Counted from the first letter of the stretch, positions 1-8,367 are shown. The stretch: 64,000 nucleotides of DNA from Micromonospora aurantiaca ATCC 27029 (GCF_000145235.1 NC_014391.1:2170001-2234000); one strand, 5' to 3'. Notes: generated by a model not told the origin, from the letters alone. Numbers and translations: made by a program.

Positions 1-48
1 CGCCTCGTGGAAGTAGCCCACGTGGTCGGAGGCCGCGCCGCTCCTCAT
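1..48 (-). CDS. 5' end of a probable MEDS-domain / anti-sigma regulatory protein (partial)
   Basis: Only the first 16 codons are in the window, reading from the ATG at 48 leftwards and off the edge. The peptide MRSGAASDHVGYFHEA resembles the N-terminus of MEDS-domain proteins, which usually open with a short lead and then G-Y/F-x-H-E-A. The ATG overlaps the stop of the upstream gene as ATGA, which implies translational coupling. In actinobacteria such pairs often combine a MEDS/STAS protein with an RsbW-like anti-sigma kinase. The family call is inference from a very short stretch plus the neighbour. Confidence 0.5.
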   Translation of the reverse strand, partial: MRSGAASDHVGYFHEA

Positions 49-872
49 CGGACGACCTCCACCCGTACCTCGGACAGGCCGAGCAGGTCGACGAGCCGGG
101 CCGGGGCGCGGCTCGGGGTGCGCAGCACCGCGACGGCGTCGTGCCGGCGGGCGTGGTCGCGCAGGTGCAGCAGGCTGCGGTGGTCGACGAAACGCAGCTC
201 GGCGGCGTCGAACACGACCCGGCCCGCCACCGGCCGAGGGTCGGCCCGCTCCAGCGCGGCGGCGAAGTCCCGGTGGTTGGACGGGTCCAGCTCGCCGGCC
301 AGCGCCACCACCGAGTCGCCGTCGCCGGCGTGCAGCCGGAACAGCACGTCCGCGTTCGTCACCGAGTGCAGGCAGGCCAGCTCGGCGATCGCCGCGTCGT
401 CCAGCCGCCGGCGGTCGTAGGCGCAGACCGCCGACATCGGCCGGTGCCGCATCCAGTGGTCGATCCGGTGCTCGTAGCGGGCGAACGCGTCCCGCTGGGC
501 GGGGGTGCGGACCAGGCTCGTCGCCTCGGCCAGCACCCGCAGGCCGGTGTGCCCGGCGGTCAGCGCCTCGGTGGTGGCCCGCACGTACGCCCGGACCTGC
601 CGGTCGGGGTCGACGATCTCGTCGTGCCGGTACGCCTCGCCGACGGGAACCAGCCGTAGCGCGTCCCGCCGGCGTGCGGCGTCGACCCCGGGGACCGAGG
701 CCAGCCAGCCGGTGACTGTGGCGCGATCCTCCGGACAGACCACCCATACCTGCTCACCGGCGGCGAGACCGGCGCTTACCTGCTCGACCGCCAGCGCGCG
801 CAGCGTGGCCGGGTCGTCGTAGGCGAGGCAGCCATGGGTGTAGCCCGGGTACGTCACGCCCCCGCTGGTCAC
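45..872 (-). CDS. MEDS domain protein with C-terminal STAS-like domain
   Basis: This 275-residue protein has an N-terminal MEDS (DcmR sensory) domain: G-Y-T-H-G-C-L-A-Y near residue 10, then a RecA-like alpha/beta fold with W-V-V-C-P and repeated acidic and arginine patches to about residue 175. The last 90 residues (V-V-A-L-A-G-E-L-D onward, with V-V-F-D-A-A-E-L-R-F-V-D) look like a STAS/anti-anti-sigma domain. The GTG at 872 is chosen because gaggcggag precedes it by a few bases and it avoids overlap with the gene ending at 896. The stop overlaps the next start (ATGA). A role in partner-switching control of a sigma factor is likely from family knowledge, but no sigma gene is visible. Confidence 0.8.
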   Translation of the reverse strand: MTSGGVTYPGYTHGCLAYDDPATLRALAVEQVSAGLAAGEQVWVVCPEDRATVTGWLASVPGVDAARRRDALRLVPVGEAYRHDEIVDPDRQVRAYVRATTEALTAGHTGLRVLAEATSLVRTPAQRDAFARYEHRIDHWMRHRPMSAVCAYDRRRLDDAAIAELACLHSVTNADVLFRLHAGDGDSVVALAGELDPSNHRDFAAALERADPRPVAGRVVFDAAELRFVDHRSLLHLRDHARRHDAVAVLRTPSRAPARLVDLLGLSEVRVEVVR

Positions 873-895
873 CGACTCCGCCTCATGGACCCAGT

Positions 896-2005
896 CTATG
901 CCCCGCCCACCTGGAGATCGCGCCAGGCCGTGGCCTCGGGCGGCGGGTCGCCCAGCTCGAACTCGGCCCAGTTGTTCCAGTACGCGATCGCGTCGACGTC
1001 GTTCTGCTGCCGCAGCCACGTGACGTGCTCGCGGATCGTCCGTGCCCGGCCCGCGCCGGTGGTGTCCGCGGCGGTACGGCTCAGCCCGTACTCGGGCACC
1101 AGCAGCCGGATACCCGGGTACGCGGCGCGCACCTTGCCGAAGGCCACGCCGAACATCCGGGAGGCGGGCCAGTACGCGGCGGTGTCCCGGGAGTAGCAGT
1201 CCACGCCGTAGTGGGTCATGCCCGGGTAACCCCAGTCGGCCGGGTTACCGCGCCCCTCGTCCAGCCAGTAGCGGGTCACGATCGGGCCGTGCCCGAGCAC
1301 CCACCGCCGGTTGCGGTGCGCCGCCAGGATCTGCGTCACCCGGCTCGCCGTCGCCCGGTACGTGGCCGGGGCCACGTCGCCCATCGGCTCGTGGTACCAG
1401 GTCAGATAGATCGGGCGGTTCACGCCGTCGAGCCAGCCGGCCAGCTGCTCGACGTCGTCCTTCCAGCTGACGTGCATGACGGCCGAGGGCGCGTCGGCGA
1501 ACTTGCCGGCGTTCAGCGGGGGCAGTTCCGGCAGCGCGTCCGCGTCCGGGCCGTCCGTGCCGAAGTCGCGCATGTAGCGGATGCCCGGATAGTCGGCCAC
1601 CGCGCGCTGGGTCCGGGCGCCCTTCTCGGCGCTCATCCCGACCAGCAGCGGCACGGTCAGCGTGGTGGTTCCCGTGCCGGTGCGGCCGGCGCCGTCGCGC
1701 GCCGTCGCGGTCAGCGTCACCGTGCCCCGGCCGGCCAGCACGGTGACTGTGAAGCGGCCCGGTTCGGCGCCGCTCGGTGTGACGGTCACCCCCGGCGAGG
1801 CGCCGGCGAGCTGGATGGTCAGCGGGACGCTCAGGTCCACCCGGACCGGGCTGTCCCAGGTGGCGCCGGTGGGGTCGCTGACCCGGCCGGCGAGCGTCAG
1901 CAGCCGGGAGTCGGGGTGATAGGCGTCGACCCGGACGGTGGTCGACTGCCCGGGCAGCAGGACGGTCTGGTCGGCGGTGACGGAACGGACGACGGGTGCG
2001 GCCAT
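896..2005 (-). CDS. Glycoside-hydrolase-like TIM-barrel protein with N-terminal Ig-like domain
   Basis: The 369-residue product starts at the ATG at 2005, preceded by AGGAGA. Residues 1-120 are Thr/Val rich and look like one Ig-like or cadherin-like beta domain (G-Q-S-T-T-V-R-V and T-V-T-L-T-A-T-A-R-D-G-A-G). From about 125 the protein resembles GH26-type or related TIM-barrel enzymes: the Y-L-T-W-Y-H-E-P segment supplies a candidate acid/base Glu and L-L-V-P-E-Y-G-L a candidate nucleophile Glu. No signal peptide or membrane anchor is visible, which is odd for an enzyme with an adhesion-like domain. Substrate cannot be told. The gene lies 23 bp upstream of the MEDS gene on the same strand. 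Confidence 0.75.
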   Translation of the reverse strand: MAAPVVRSVTADQTVLLPGQSTTVRVDAYHPDSRLLTLAGRVSDPTGATWDSPVRVDLSVPLTIQLAGASPGVTVTPSGAEPGRFTVTVLAGRGTVTLTATARDGAGRTGTGTTTLTVPLLVGMSAEKGARTQRAVADYPGIRYMRDFGTDGPDADALPELPPLNAGKFADAPSAVMHVSWKDDVEQLAGWLDGVNRPIYLTWYHEPMGDVAPATYRATASRVTQILAAHRNRRWVLGHGPIVTRYWLDEGRGNPADWGYPGMTHYGVDCYSRDTAAYWPASRMFGVAFGKVRAAYPGIRLLVPEYGLSRTAADTTGAGRARTIREHVTWLRQQNDVDAIAYWNNWAEFELGDPPPEATAWRDLQVGGA

Positions 2006-2180
2006 GAGGCTCTCCTTCGACGTGCTTCGCTGCCGCTCCGGCCGCACGTCTTCGGGTGGCCAGAATGGCTCTGACCTGCGCTTTTACCAGCTTGCGTCGG
2101 TTCGGCCCCGATCGTCAGGGTGGCCGCAGATGGCGCGAAACCCGGTCGCCGCCGCGCTGTCCCGCCCGCATCCTGGTCCG

Positions 2181-2642
2181 ATGCCGATCGTCGTGCGGGA
2201 CCTGCGCGTGCCGGACTGGCCGCAGCTGTGGCCGATGCTGCGGGACATGGGCGTGGGCGACGACCCGCCGGAGGCCCACCGACTGCGGTTCGCCGCGCTG
2301 CTGGCCGACCCCTGCTGGGCGCTGCTCGGCGCCACCGACGCGGGCGGGCTGGCCGGGTACGCCGCCGCCCAGGACCACGGGCCGCACCTGCGTTCCGGTG
2401 ACGCGCACCGCACCGTACGCCTGCACGACCTGTACGTCCGGGCGGACCGCCGCCGCGACGGGGTGGGCAGGTCGTTGTTCGACGCGGTCCGCCGGTGGGC
2501 CGCCGGGCGGGCGCGGCACCTGGAGTGGCAGGCCCACCACGAGCGGGCGGCGCCGTTCTACGAGCGGCTCGGCCACCGGGGCGACAGGTGCCCGCAGCCG
2601 GACTACCCGACCTTCCTCCTCGACCTCGCCCCTCGGCAGTGA
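2181..2642 (+). CDS. GNAT family N-acetyltransferase
   Basis: This 153-residue protein has the GNAT fold: an N-terminal I-V-V-R-D-L-R strand, the core L-H-D-L-Y-V followed by the acetyl-CoA pyrophosphate loop R-R-R-D-G-V-G-R-S-L, and a C-terminal N/H-E-R-A-A-P-F-Y-E-R-L-G helix-strand motif typical of the family. The ATG at 2181 is chosen because it gives the normal family length, though no clear ribosome binding site precedes it. The frame stays open upstream to 1938 across the opposite gene, and that part lacks family similarity. The acceptor substrate is unknown. Confidence 0.8.
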   Translation: MPIVVRDLRVPDWPQLWPMLRDMGVGDDPPEAHRLRFAALLADPCWALLGATDAGGLAGYAAAQDHGPHLRSGDAHRTVRLHDLYVRADRRRDGVGRSLFDAVRRWAAGRARHLEWQAHHERAAPFYERLGHRGDRCPQPDYPTFLLDLAPRQ

Positions 2643-2687
2643 CCCCCCTTCCCGCCTTCCCTTGGCGTGACCGGCTCACCGCCGCTC

Positions 2688-2766
2688 ATGATCGACACCA
2701 GGTCGGGGAGGTGGCTGCATCGGCGATGGTCTGATGCCACCACTTCCCCGACCTGGTGTTGATCAT
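2688..2766. repeat. GATC-tipped palindromic element, copy A
   Basis: Arms of 27 nt at 2688-2714 and 2740-2766 match at 25 of 27 positions in inverted orientation, and both mismatches are G/A changes that would leave G-U pairs in RNA. The loop is 25 nt. Each tip carries ATGATC. The element lies between two convergent genes (GNAT and 2H phosphoesterase), so it may end transcription from both sides. A second, more diverged copy follows at 2818. Confidence 0.8.
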
Positions 2767-2817
2767 GGAGCGGGATGGCACCACTTCGGGGAGGTGGTGT
2801 GGATCACGGCTGTGGAT

Positions 2818-2893
2818 GGATCGACACCGGTTCGGCGAGGTGGGGCTATCGGAGGGGGTCTGATGCGGCCACCTCCCCGAGGTGGGGTGGATC
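2818..2893. repeat. GATC-tipped palindromic element, copy B
   Basis: Inverted arms at 2819-2843 and 2869-2893 match at 19 of 25 positions and begin with GATC. The loop shares GGTCTGATG with copy A, and the arms share CGACACCGG/T and GAGGTGG, so copies A and B are related by duplication. Between them (2779-2799) sits a half-size palindrome, CACCAC...GTGGTG, built from the same words. Confidence 0.65.
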
Positions 2894-2908
2894 TTGGTGG
2901 GGGAGGAC

Positions 2909-3424
2909 CTAGGGCAGGGGGTGGGAGATGTCGCGGGCGTGGTCGGCCACCGCCGCGCCGACCACCGTCGCGGTCAGCGGCAGCACCTCCAGGCAGCGGC
3001 GCACCGCCGCGCCCATCAGCGGGTTCGGCACCCGCATGGACAGCGTGCAGTGCGGCACCCAGCGGCCCGGCCGGTAGTGCTCGACCACCTCGACGCCGGC
3101 CCGCGCCAGCCGTTCGTGCACCGCGGCGTGGTGCGCCAGCAGCTCGGGCGTCGGCGCCGGCCCGAGCCAGAGCACCCGCCCGAGGAACTGGCCGGCGTGC
3201 TGGAACTCCAGCCGCAGCGGCGCGGCCACCACGGTTCCGGACAGCGCCTCGGCGACGCGGTGCGGGTCCAGGCGGGGCGCGACAGCCAGCGAGACGTGCG
3301 GGCGGTGCCGCTGCGCCAGCAGGGAACGCATGCTCGGCACCCCGTCGGACTCCAGCAGGTCCCACAGCACCCGGATCCGCCGGGTGGCGTCGGTGTCCAG
3401 ATACAGCTCCAGCGCCGCGACCAC
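2909..3424 (-). CDS. 2'-5' RNA ligase-like (2H phosphoesterase superfamily) protein
   Basis: The 171-residue protein carries the two signature tetrapeptides of 2H phosphoesterases: R-P-H-V-S-L near residue 43 and V-P-H-C-T-L near residue 124, each contributing the catalytic His and a Ser/Thr. The spacing and length fit the family. Members act on 2',3'-cyclic phosphates or 2'-5' linkages in RNA or nucleotides; the substrate here is not known. Translation starts at the GTG at 3424. The gene is convergent with the GNAT gene across the palindromes at 2688-2893 and divergent from the DinB gene at 3522. Confidence 0.85.
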   Translation of the reverse strand: MVAALELYLDTDATRRIRVLWDLLESDGVPSMRSLLAQRHRPHVSLAVAPRLDPHRVAEALSGTVVAAPLRLEFQHAGQFLGRVLWLGPAPTPELLAHHAAVHERLARAGVEVVEHYRPGRWVPHCTLSMRVPNPLMGAAVRRCLEVLPLTATVVGAAVADHARDISHPLP

Positions 3425-3521
3425 GCGATCACCCTAGAGGCGGGGCCCGCGCCGAGGTTTGCCGGGCACGCTGGGCGGTACTGCCCGAGGGTACGCACGA
3501 CAGGACAGGGGAGTGAGGCGC

Positions 3522-4028
3522 GTGGACGTGACAGACGTGCTGACCGAGGCGTACGGGCGGTTGCCGGATCTGGTCGCCGGGGCGCTCGACGGGCTCGACG
3601 CGGCCCAGCTGCGGCAGGCGCCGGCCGACGGGGCGAACCCGGTCGGCTGGCTGGTCTGGCACCTGACGCGGATCCAGGACGACCATGTCGCCGACGTGAT
3701 GGGGGAGCCGCAGCTCTGGGCCACCGGCGACTGGGCGGGGCGGTGCGGCCTGCCGCCGGACCCCGCCGACACCGGCTTCGGGCACGGCCCGGAGCAGATC
3801 GCCGCGGTACGCCCCGAGAACGGCGGCGTGCTGCTGGACTACCACCGGGCGGTGGTGGACCGGAGCCTGGCGTACCTGCGCGGGCTGAGCGCGGCCGACC
3901 TGGACCGGGTGGTGGACGAGAACTGGGATCCGCCTGTGACGCTCGGGGTGCGGCTGGTGAGCGTGCTCGACGACGACTTCCAGCACGCCGGTCAGGCCGC
4001 GTACGTGCGGGGGCTCATCCTGCGCTGA
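3522..4028 (+). CDS. DinB / mycothiol-dependent enzyme superfamily protein
   Basis: The 168-residue four-helix-bundle protein has the family layout: V-G-W-L-V-W-H-L-T-R-I-Q-D-D-H in the first half and D-D-D-F-Q-H-A-G-Q-A-A-Y near the C-terminus, supplying the three His metal ligands. Actinobacterial DUF664/DinB members include mycothiol-dependent isomerases and transferases. The GTG at 3522 is preferred because GGGGAG lies about 8 bases upstream and the N-terminus then aligns with the first helix. The 3' end overlaps the convergent gene at 4015 by 14 bp. Confidence 0.82.
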   Translation: MDVTDVLTEAYGRLPDLVAGALDGLDAAQLRQAPADGANPVGWLVWHLTRIQDDHVADVMGEPQLWATGDWAGRCGLPPDPADTGFGHGPEQIAAVRPENGGVLLDYHRAVVDRSLAYLRGLSAADLDRVVDENWDPPVTLGVRLVSVLDDDFQHAGQAAYVRGLILR

Positions 4029-4992
4029 GCGACGCACCGGCCCGGCGCAGCGCGGCGTGCCCGAGCAGGTGACACGCCTGCGCCTCGGGTGAGGTGCCGG
4101 GGCGCTCGAAGTCCGGCGCCCCGCTGACGCCCGTCACCCGGCCGTACGCGTCGATCCGCCGGGCGGCGGCCGCGAGCAGGTCCGCGCCCGCCTCGAACCA
4201 CGACCGGGCCAGCCACCCGTCGGCCACTCCGGTGAGGGCTGCGTACCCGAGCAGCTGGGCGGTGTTGGCCTCGCGGAACGCGTCCGGCTCGTCCAGCACG
4301 TCGGGGAACAGGCCGTCCGCGCCCCGGTACGCGAGGCAGGCGGTCAGCACCTCCTCGACGTGCCCGGCCAGCCCGTCGCGGAGGTCACCCGGCCAGTCCG
4401 GCGCGAGCCGCAGCGCGCGGGCGATTCCGGCGACCACCCAGCCGTTGCCGGTGCCCCAGGGGCCGGGCCGGTCCGGTTCGCCCCGGTCCTCGTCCCAGCG
4501 GGCGGCGTACAGGCCGGTGCGCGCGTCGTACAGCCGTCGCCGGTGCCCCGCGACCTGGGCGGCGGCCGCCTCGGTCCGGCCGGTGAGCGCCAGCAGCGGC
4601 ACCACCATGTAGATCGTGTCCGCCCAGACCTGGCGGCCGTCGAGCAGGTGGAACAGCGTGCCGTCGGCGGCCCTCGGTGCCCGGCGGGTCAGCCAGTCGA
4701 GCTGGGCGTCCAGCGCCACGCCGTACCGCCGGTCGCCGGTGCGGCGCGAGGCGTGCCGGACCACCTCACCGCACGCGGCGCCGTTCACCGCGCCCACCGA
4801 GCCGGCCGGCTCCCCGAGCCGCCCGTCCGGCCGCTGGCGGGTCACCGCGGCGTCGGCGACCAGCACCGCGGCCTCGTCCAGGCCCAGGTCGAGCAGCGCC
4901 TGACCGAGGATCCCCTGCTCCCAGGACTCACGCTGCATGGTCAGCAGCGCGAGCAGCACCCGGTCGGCGGTGGCGTCATCGGTTGTCGGCAT
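4015..4992 (-). CDS. Glycoside hydrolase family 88/105-like protein
   Basis: This 325-residue (alpha/alpha)6-barrel protein resembles unsaturated glucuronyl/rhamnogalacturonyl hydrolases: M-Q-R-E-S-W-E-Q-G near the start, V-W-A-D-T-I-Y-M-V-V-P around 125 (with the conserved Asp), W-G-T-G-N-G-W-V-V-A-G near 185, and a C-terminal S-P-E-A-Q-A. Those enzymes hydrate the double bond left by polysaccharide lyases. No signal peptide is seen, so it probably acts on imported oligosaccharides. The ATG at 4992 fits the family start, but no strong ribosome binding site is visible. It is divergent from the SCP2/debranching operon at 5126, and the 133-bp gap between them presumably holds both promoters. 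Confidence 0.75.
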   Translation of the reverse strand: MPTTDDATADRVLLALLTMQRESWEQGILGQALLDLGLDEAAVLVADAAVTRQRPDGRLGEPAGSVGAVNGAACGEVVRHASRRTGDRRYGVALDAQLDWLTRRAPRAADGTLFHLLDGRQVWADTIYMVVPLLALTGRTEAAAAQVAGHRRRLYDARTGLYAARWDEDRGEPDRPGPWGTGNGWVVAGIARALRLAPDWPGDLRDGLAGHVEEVLTACLAYRGADGLFPDVLDEPDAFREANTAQLLGYAALTGVADGWLARSWFEAGADLLAAAARRIDAYGRVTGVSGAPDFERPGTSPEAQACHLLGHAALRRAGASLSAG

Positions 4993-5125
4993 GGGCCCAG
5001 GGATACCCGCCGCTCCGCCGCACCTCACCCGGACCGGGTGAGTTCGCCTCACCCGCGACGCGGGGACGCTGCGGGACGAGCGGCGCCGGCAGGCGGGCGC
5101 CCGCGACCACCGACGAGGAGGCCCG

Positions 5126-5503
5126 ATGAGCGTCTCGGCCGTGGAACATCTGACCCGGGGGACCGCCGGCCGGCACCCGGAGCTGCCCGAGACCACCTCC
5201 GGCACCATCCGCCTGGATCTGCGCGTCGAGGGCTGCACCGAGCACTGGTACCTGACCATCGACCGGCAGGACGTCCGGGTGGACCGCCTGGCCGAGGAGG
5301 CGGACCTGGTGGTCGGCGCGAACCGGGAGGTGTTCGACCGGATCGCGGCGGGGCGCCTGCACCCGGCCGCCGCGCTGCTGCGCAACGACCTCGCCGCGCG
5401 CGGCGAGCTGAAGCTGCTGATGACGCTGCGCCGGATCTTCCCCGGCCCGCCGGACGCCCGGGATCCCCGCGACGTGGCCGGTGAGCGGGCGGCGGCCCGA
5501 TGA
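5126..5503 (+). CDS. SCP2 sterol-binding domain protein
   Basis: A 125-residue protein made of a single SCP2-like fold: G-T-I-R-L-D-L-R near residue 26, W-Y-L-T-I-D, then A-D-L-V-V-G-A-N-R-E-V-F-D-R-I-A-A-G and L-L-M-T-L-R-R-I-F-P at the end. SCP2 folds bind lipids or hydrophobic ligands, and some bacterial versions have no known ligand. The ATG at 5126 follows a gaggagg ribosome site. The stop overlaps the next gene (ATGA at 5500), so it is co-translated with a debranching-type glucosidase. What a lipid-binding fold does beside an amylo-glucosidase is not known. Confidence 0.8.
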   Translation: MSVSAVEHLTRGTAGRHPELPETTSGTIRLDLRVEGCTEHWYLTIDRQDVRVDRLAEEADLVVGANREVFDRIAAGRLHPAAALLRNDLAARGELKLLMTLRRIFPGPPDARDPRDVAGERAAAR

Positions 5504-7578
5504 GGGAGGAACTGGTCCACGTCCTCGCGGGCAACGCGTTCGCGTTGAGCGACGCGCAGGGCGACATGGAACGCGACCCGTGCGCCCCGATCGGCCTGTT
5601 CTCGTTCGACACCCGGTTCCTGTCCCACTGGGTGCTCACGATCGACGGCGAGCGGCTGCACGCGCTGTCCCGCGACGACCTGACCTACTTCGAGACCCGT
5701 TTCGTGCTGGTGCCGGGCGCGGCCAGCCACTACGTGGACGCCGACGTCTCGGTGATCCGGCACCGCTCGATCGACGAGGCGTACCACGAGAGCCTCACGG
5801 TGCTGAACCACTCGGCCGAACCCGCCGAGTACACGGTGCGGATGGAGATGGCCGGCGACTTCGCCGACACCTCCGAGATCCTGCGTCCCGGCCCGCGTCA
5901 CCCGACGGTCATCCCCGAACCGGAGCAGCAGCGGCTGCGGATCCGGTACGAGCGCGGGCGGTTCACCCGGGAGACGTGCGTCTCCAGCACCGTCCCGGGC
6001 GAGGTGGACGCGCGCGGGATGACCTTCCGGATCCGCGTCGAGCCGCAGGGCGAGTGGCACGTCGACCTGCACGTCGCCATGATCATCCGAGGCGCGGGCG
6101 GACGGGACCTGCGGGCCGACATCGAGTCCCACAGGCAGCACGTCCGCCAGGACATGCGGGACGGCCTCGAACGGTGGTTCGACCGGGCGCCGCAACTGGT
6201 CTCCGACCGGTCCGCGCTGACCGCCGTGTACCGGCAGGCCCTGACCGACCTGGCCGCCCTGCGGTACATGCCGCTGGCCTACACCGACCGGGTGCCGGTC
6301 GGCGGGATGCCCTGGGCGATGGCGCTGTACGGGCGGGACGCGCTGATCACCTGCCTCCAGACGCTGCCGTTCACGCCCGAGCTGACCCCGGGCACGCTGC
6401 ACATGCTGGCGATGGTGCAGGGCGGCCGGCTCGACGACTACCACGAGGAGGAGCCCGGCAAGATCGTCGCTGAGTTGCGATACGGCGAGGCGGCCGCGTT
6501 CGAGGAGCAGCCCACCGCGATCTACTACGGGGCGGCCGACACCACGCCGCTGTTCGTGATCCTGCTCGACGAGTACGAGCGCTGGACCGGTGACACCGAC
6601 CTGGTCAACGAGTTGCGGCACCCGGCCCGGATGGCGCTGGACTGGCTGACCCGGTACGGCGACCAGTGCGGCGACGGCTACCTGCGCTACCGGCCACGCA
6701 ACACGGTGAACGGGGTGGCCAACCAGACCTGGCGGAACACACCTGCGGCGATCGTCGACCGGGACGGGGTGGAGCCGCCGTACCCGCGCGCCACGTGCGA
6801 GCTCCAGGGGTACGCGTACGACGCGCGGATCAGGGGCGCCCGCCTGGCCCGGGAGTTCTGGGACGACCCGGGCTACGCCGAGCGCCTGGAGGCCGACGCG
6901 GCGCGTCTGCGGGAGCGGTTCAACAATGACTTCTGGCTGCCGCAGCGGGGCTACTACGCGCTGGCGCTCACGCCGGACGGCGAGCCGGTCGACGCGCTCA
7001 CCTCGCACCTGGGGCACCTGCTGTGGAGCGGCATCGTGGAGCCGGACCGGGCCGACGCGCTGGCCGGGCACCTGCGCGGGCCGGACCTGTTCTCCGGCTG
7101 GGGCGTGCGCACCTACGCGCAGGGGCAGATGCCGTACAACCCGGTCGGCCCGCACCTCGGCGCGGTCTGGCCCTGGGACAACGCGATCGTCGCGGCGGGC
7201 CTGCGGCGGTACGGCTTCGACGAGGAGGCGGCCGACATCGCCGCGGGCGTGTTCGCGATGGCGGAGACGCTCGGCGGCTCGGTCCCGGAGACGATCGCCG
7301 GCTACCCCCGCGCGCTGACCAAGTACCCGGTCCAGTTGCCGGAGGCCGGGCGACCGCAGTCGTGGGCCTCCGGTGGGCTGCTGATGCTGCTGGCGACGAT
7401 GCTGGGGTTGCGTCCGTGCGGGGAGAACCTGCTGGTGAACCCGGCCGTCCCGAGCGGGTTCGGGCGAATCGAGCTGCTCGACGTGCCGGGCCGGTGGGGA
7501 AGAGCCGACTCGTACGGCCGGGAACGCGGCTCGGGCCGGCGGATGCGCGCCGGCCGCCCGGCCCACCGGGCCGCCTGA
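5500..7578 (+). CDS. Amylo-alpha-1,6-glucosidase / glycogen-debranching-type enzyme
   Basis: The 692-residue protein has an N-terminal glycogen-debranching domain (about residues 10-210, with S-F-D-T-R-F-L-S-H-W) and a C-terminal (alpha/alpha)6 catalytic barrel. The catalytic part shows A-L-Y-G-R-D-A-L-I-T near 282, G-K-I-V-A-E-L-R-Y-G-E near 326, G-V-R-T-Y-A-Q near 532, and P-Q-S-W-A-S-G-G near 620. The family releases alpha-1,6-linked glucose or trims related oligosaccharides; the exact substrate is uncertain. The start overlaps the SCP2 stop as ATGA. The last 25 residues are a basic low-complexity tail. It is convergent with the gene ending at 7603. Confidence 0.85.
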   Translation: MREELVHVLAGNAFALSDAQGDMERDPCAPIGLFSFDTRFLSHWVLTIDGERLHALSRDDLTYFETRFVLVPGAASHYVDADVSVIRHRSIDEAYHESLTVLNHSAEPAEYTVRMEMAGDFADTSEILRPGPRHPTVIPEPEQQRLRIRYERGRFTRETCVSSTVPGEVDARGMTFRIRVEPQGEWHVDLHVAMIIRGAGGRDLRADIESHRQHVRQDMRDGLERWFDRAPQLVSDRSALTAVYRQALTDLAALRYMPLAYTDRVPVGGMPWAMALYGRDALITCLQTLPFTPELTPGTLHMLAMVQGGRLDDYHEEEPGKIVAELRYGEAAAFEEQPTAIYYGAADTTPLFVILLDEYERWTGDTDLVNELRHPARMALDWLTRYGDQCGDGYLRYRPRNTVNGVANQTWRNTPAAIVDRDGVEPPYPRATCELQGYAYDARIRGARLAREFWDDPGYAERLEADAARLRERFNNDFWLPQRGYYALALTPDGEPVDALTSHLGHLLWSGIVEPDRADALAGHLRGPDLFSGWGVRTYAQGQMPYNPVGPHLGAVWPWDNAIVAAGLRRYGFDEEAADIAAGVFAMAETLGGSVPETIAGYPRALTKYPVQLPEAGRPQSWASGGLLMLLATMLGLRPCGENLLVNPAVPSGFGRIELLDVPGRWGRADSYGRERGSGRRMRAGRPAHRAA

Positions 7579-7602
7579 CCGGGCCGCCTGACCGGCCGCC
7601 GC

Positions 7603-8352
7603 TCAGGCCGAGCCGGTGGTCTCCCGCTGGGCTGCCGTCGAGGCGCCCGGCTCGGCTGCCGTCGTCGGCTCCACCGGCCCGGCCGCGGGTGGCTCCTCCG
7701 CCGCAGCATCGGCACGCCCGGCCCGGGCGAGCAGCCGGTCCACGCCCACGAACAGCAGGCCCAGCAGCCAGAACACCGCGGCGAACCCGACCGCGCTGAC
7801 CGCCACCCCGTCGTAGCCCAGCTCGCCCGCGTCGATGAACGGGTACGGGTACCTGTCCACGATCAGGCCGCGTACCAGCGCGAACCCGAGGTATCCGAGC
7901 GGGAACACCAGCCACCAGGCGGCGTACCGGGGGCGCAGCCGGCCGCGCCTGTCGAACAGCGCCCAGTCGGCGACCGCCAGCAGCGGCACCACAGTGTGCA
8001 GGAACTGGTTGCCCCACCACTCGCCCGGTTGCCGGTCCGGCTGGGTCATCGCGAACGGGCTGGCCGGGTTGGCCAGCACCAGGTGGTAGACCGTGCCGGT
8101 GATGGTGATGTAGAGGGTCACAGCCCCCTTGAGGACGCTCGGTGGCTCCGGCCGGTCGCGCAGCGCGCACCAGGCGGCGTACCCGGCGAGGACGCCGACC
8201 GCCACGTTGCTCTGGATGGTGAAGTACGGCAGCAGTCCGGTCACCGTGGCCGGGCCGAGCGCGGTGAGGACGATGCCGGCCAGCACGGCGAGCACCACTG
8301 CGAGGCGGAGGAGGATCGCCGGTAGGCGACGCCGGGGGGTCACGGGGGGCAA
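7603..8352 (-). CDS. Pr6Pr-type integral membrane protein
   Basis: The 249-residue protein has six or seven predicted membrane helices and the hallmark Y-F-T-I-Q-S-N after the first helix, followed by a loop with L-K-G-A-V-T-L-Y-I-T-I-T-G and H-T-V-V-P-L-L-A-V-A-D-W, a pattern shared with the FAR-17a/AIG1-like Pr6Pr family. Function is unknown for bacterial members. The C-terminal 45 residues are Ala/Glu/Pro-rich and cytoplasmic-looking. A TTG at 8352 and a GTG at 8343 are both possible starts, with no clear ribosome site for either. It follows the gene at 8368 by 15 bp and is probably co-transcribed with it. Confidence 0.8.
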   Translation of the reverse strand: MPPVTPRRRLPAILLRLAVVLAVLAGIVLTALGPATVTGLLPYFTIQSNVAVGVLAGYAAWCALRDRPEPPSVLKGAVTLYITITGTVYHLVLANPASPFAMTQPDRQPGEWWGNQFLHTVVPLLAVADWALFDRRGRLRPRYAAWWLVFPLGYLGFALVRGLIVDRYPYPFIDAGELGYDGVAVSAVGFAAVFWLLGLLFVGVDRLLARAGRADAAAEEPPAAGPVEPTTAAEPGASTAAQRETTGSA

Positions 8353-8367
8353 GTTACCAGCCGGTCG

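Noticed and set aside
4993..7566. Very long open frame on the minus strand continuous with the GH105-like gene
   Set aside because: It runs antisense through the debranching-type gene and has Arg/Val/Gly-rich low-complexity translation. It is a GC-skew shadow; only 4015-4992 has family motifs.
7565..7602. Direct repeat GGGCCGCCTGACC after the debranching gene as a regulatory element
   Set aside because: Two short GC-rich copies at a convergent junction can arise by chance, and there is no pairing or spacing pattern.
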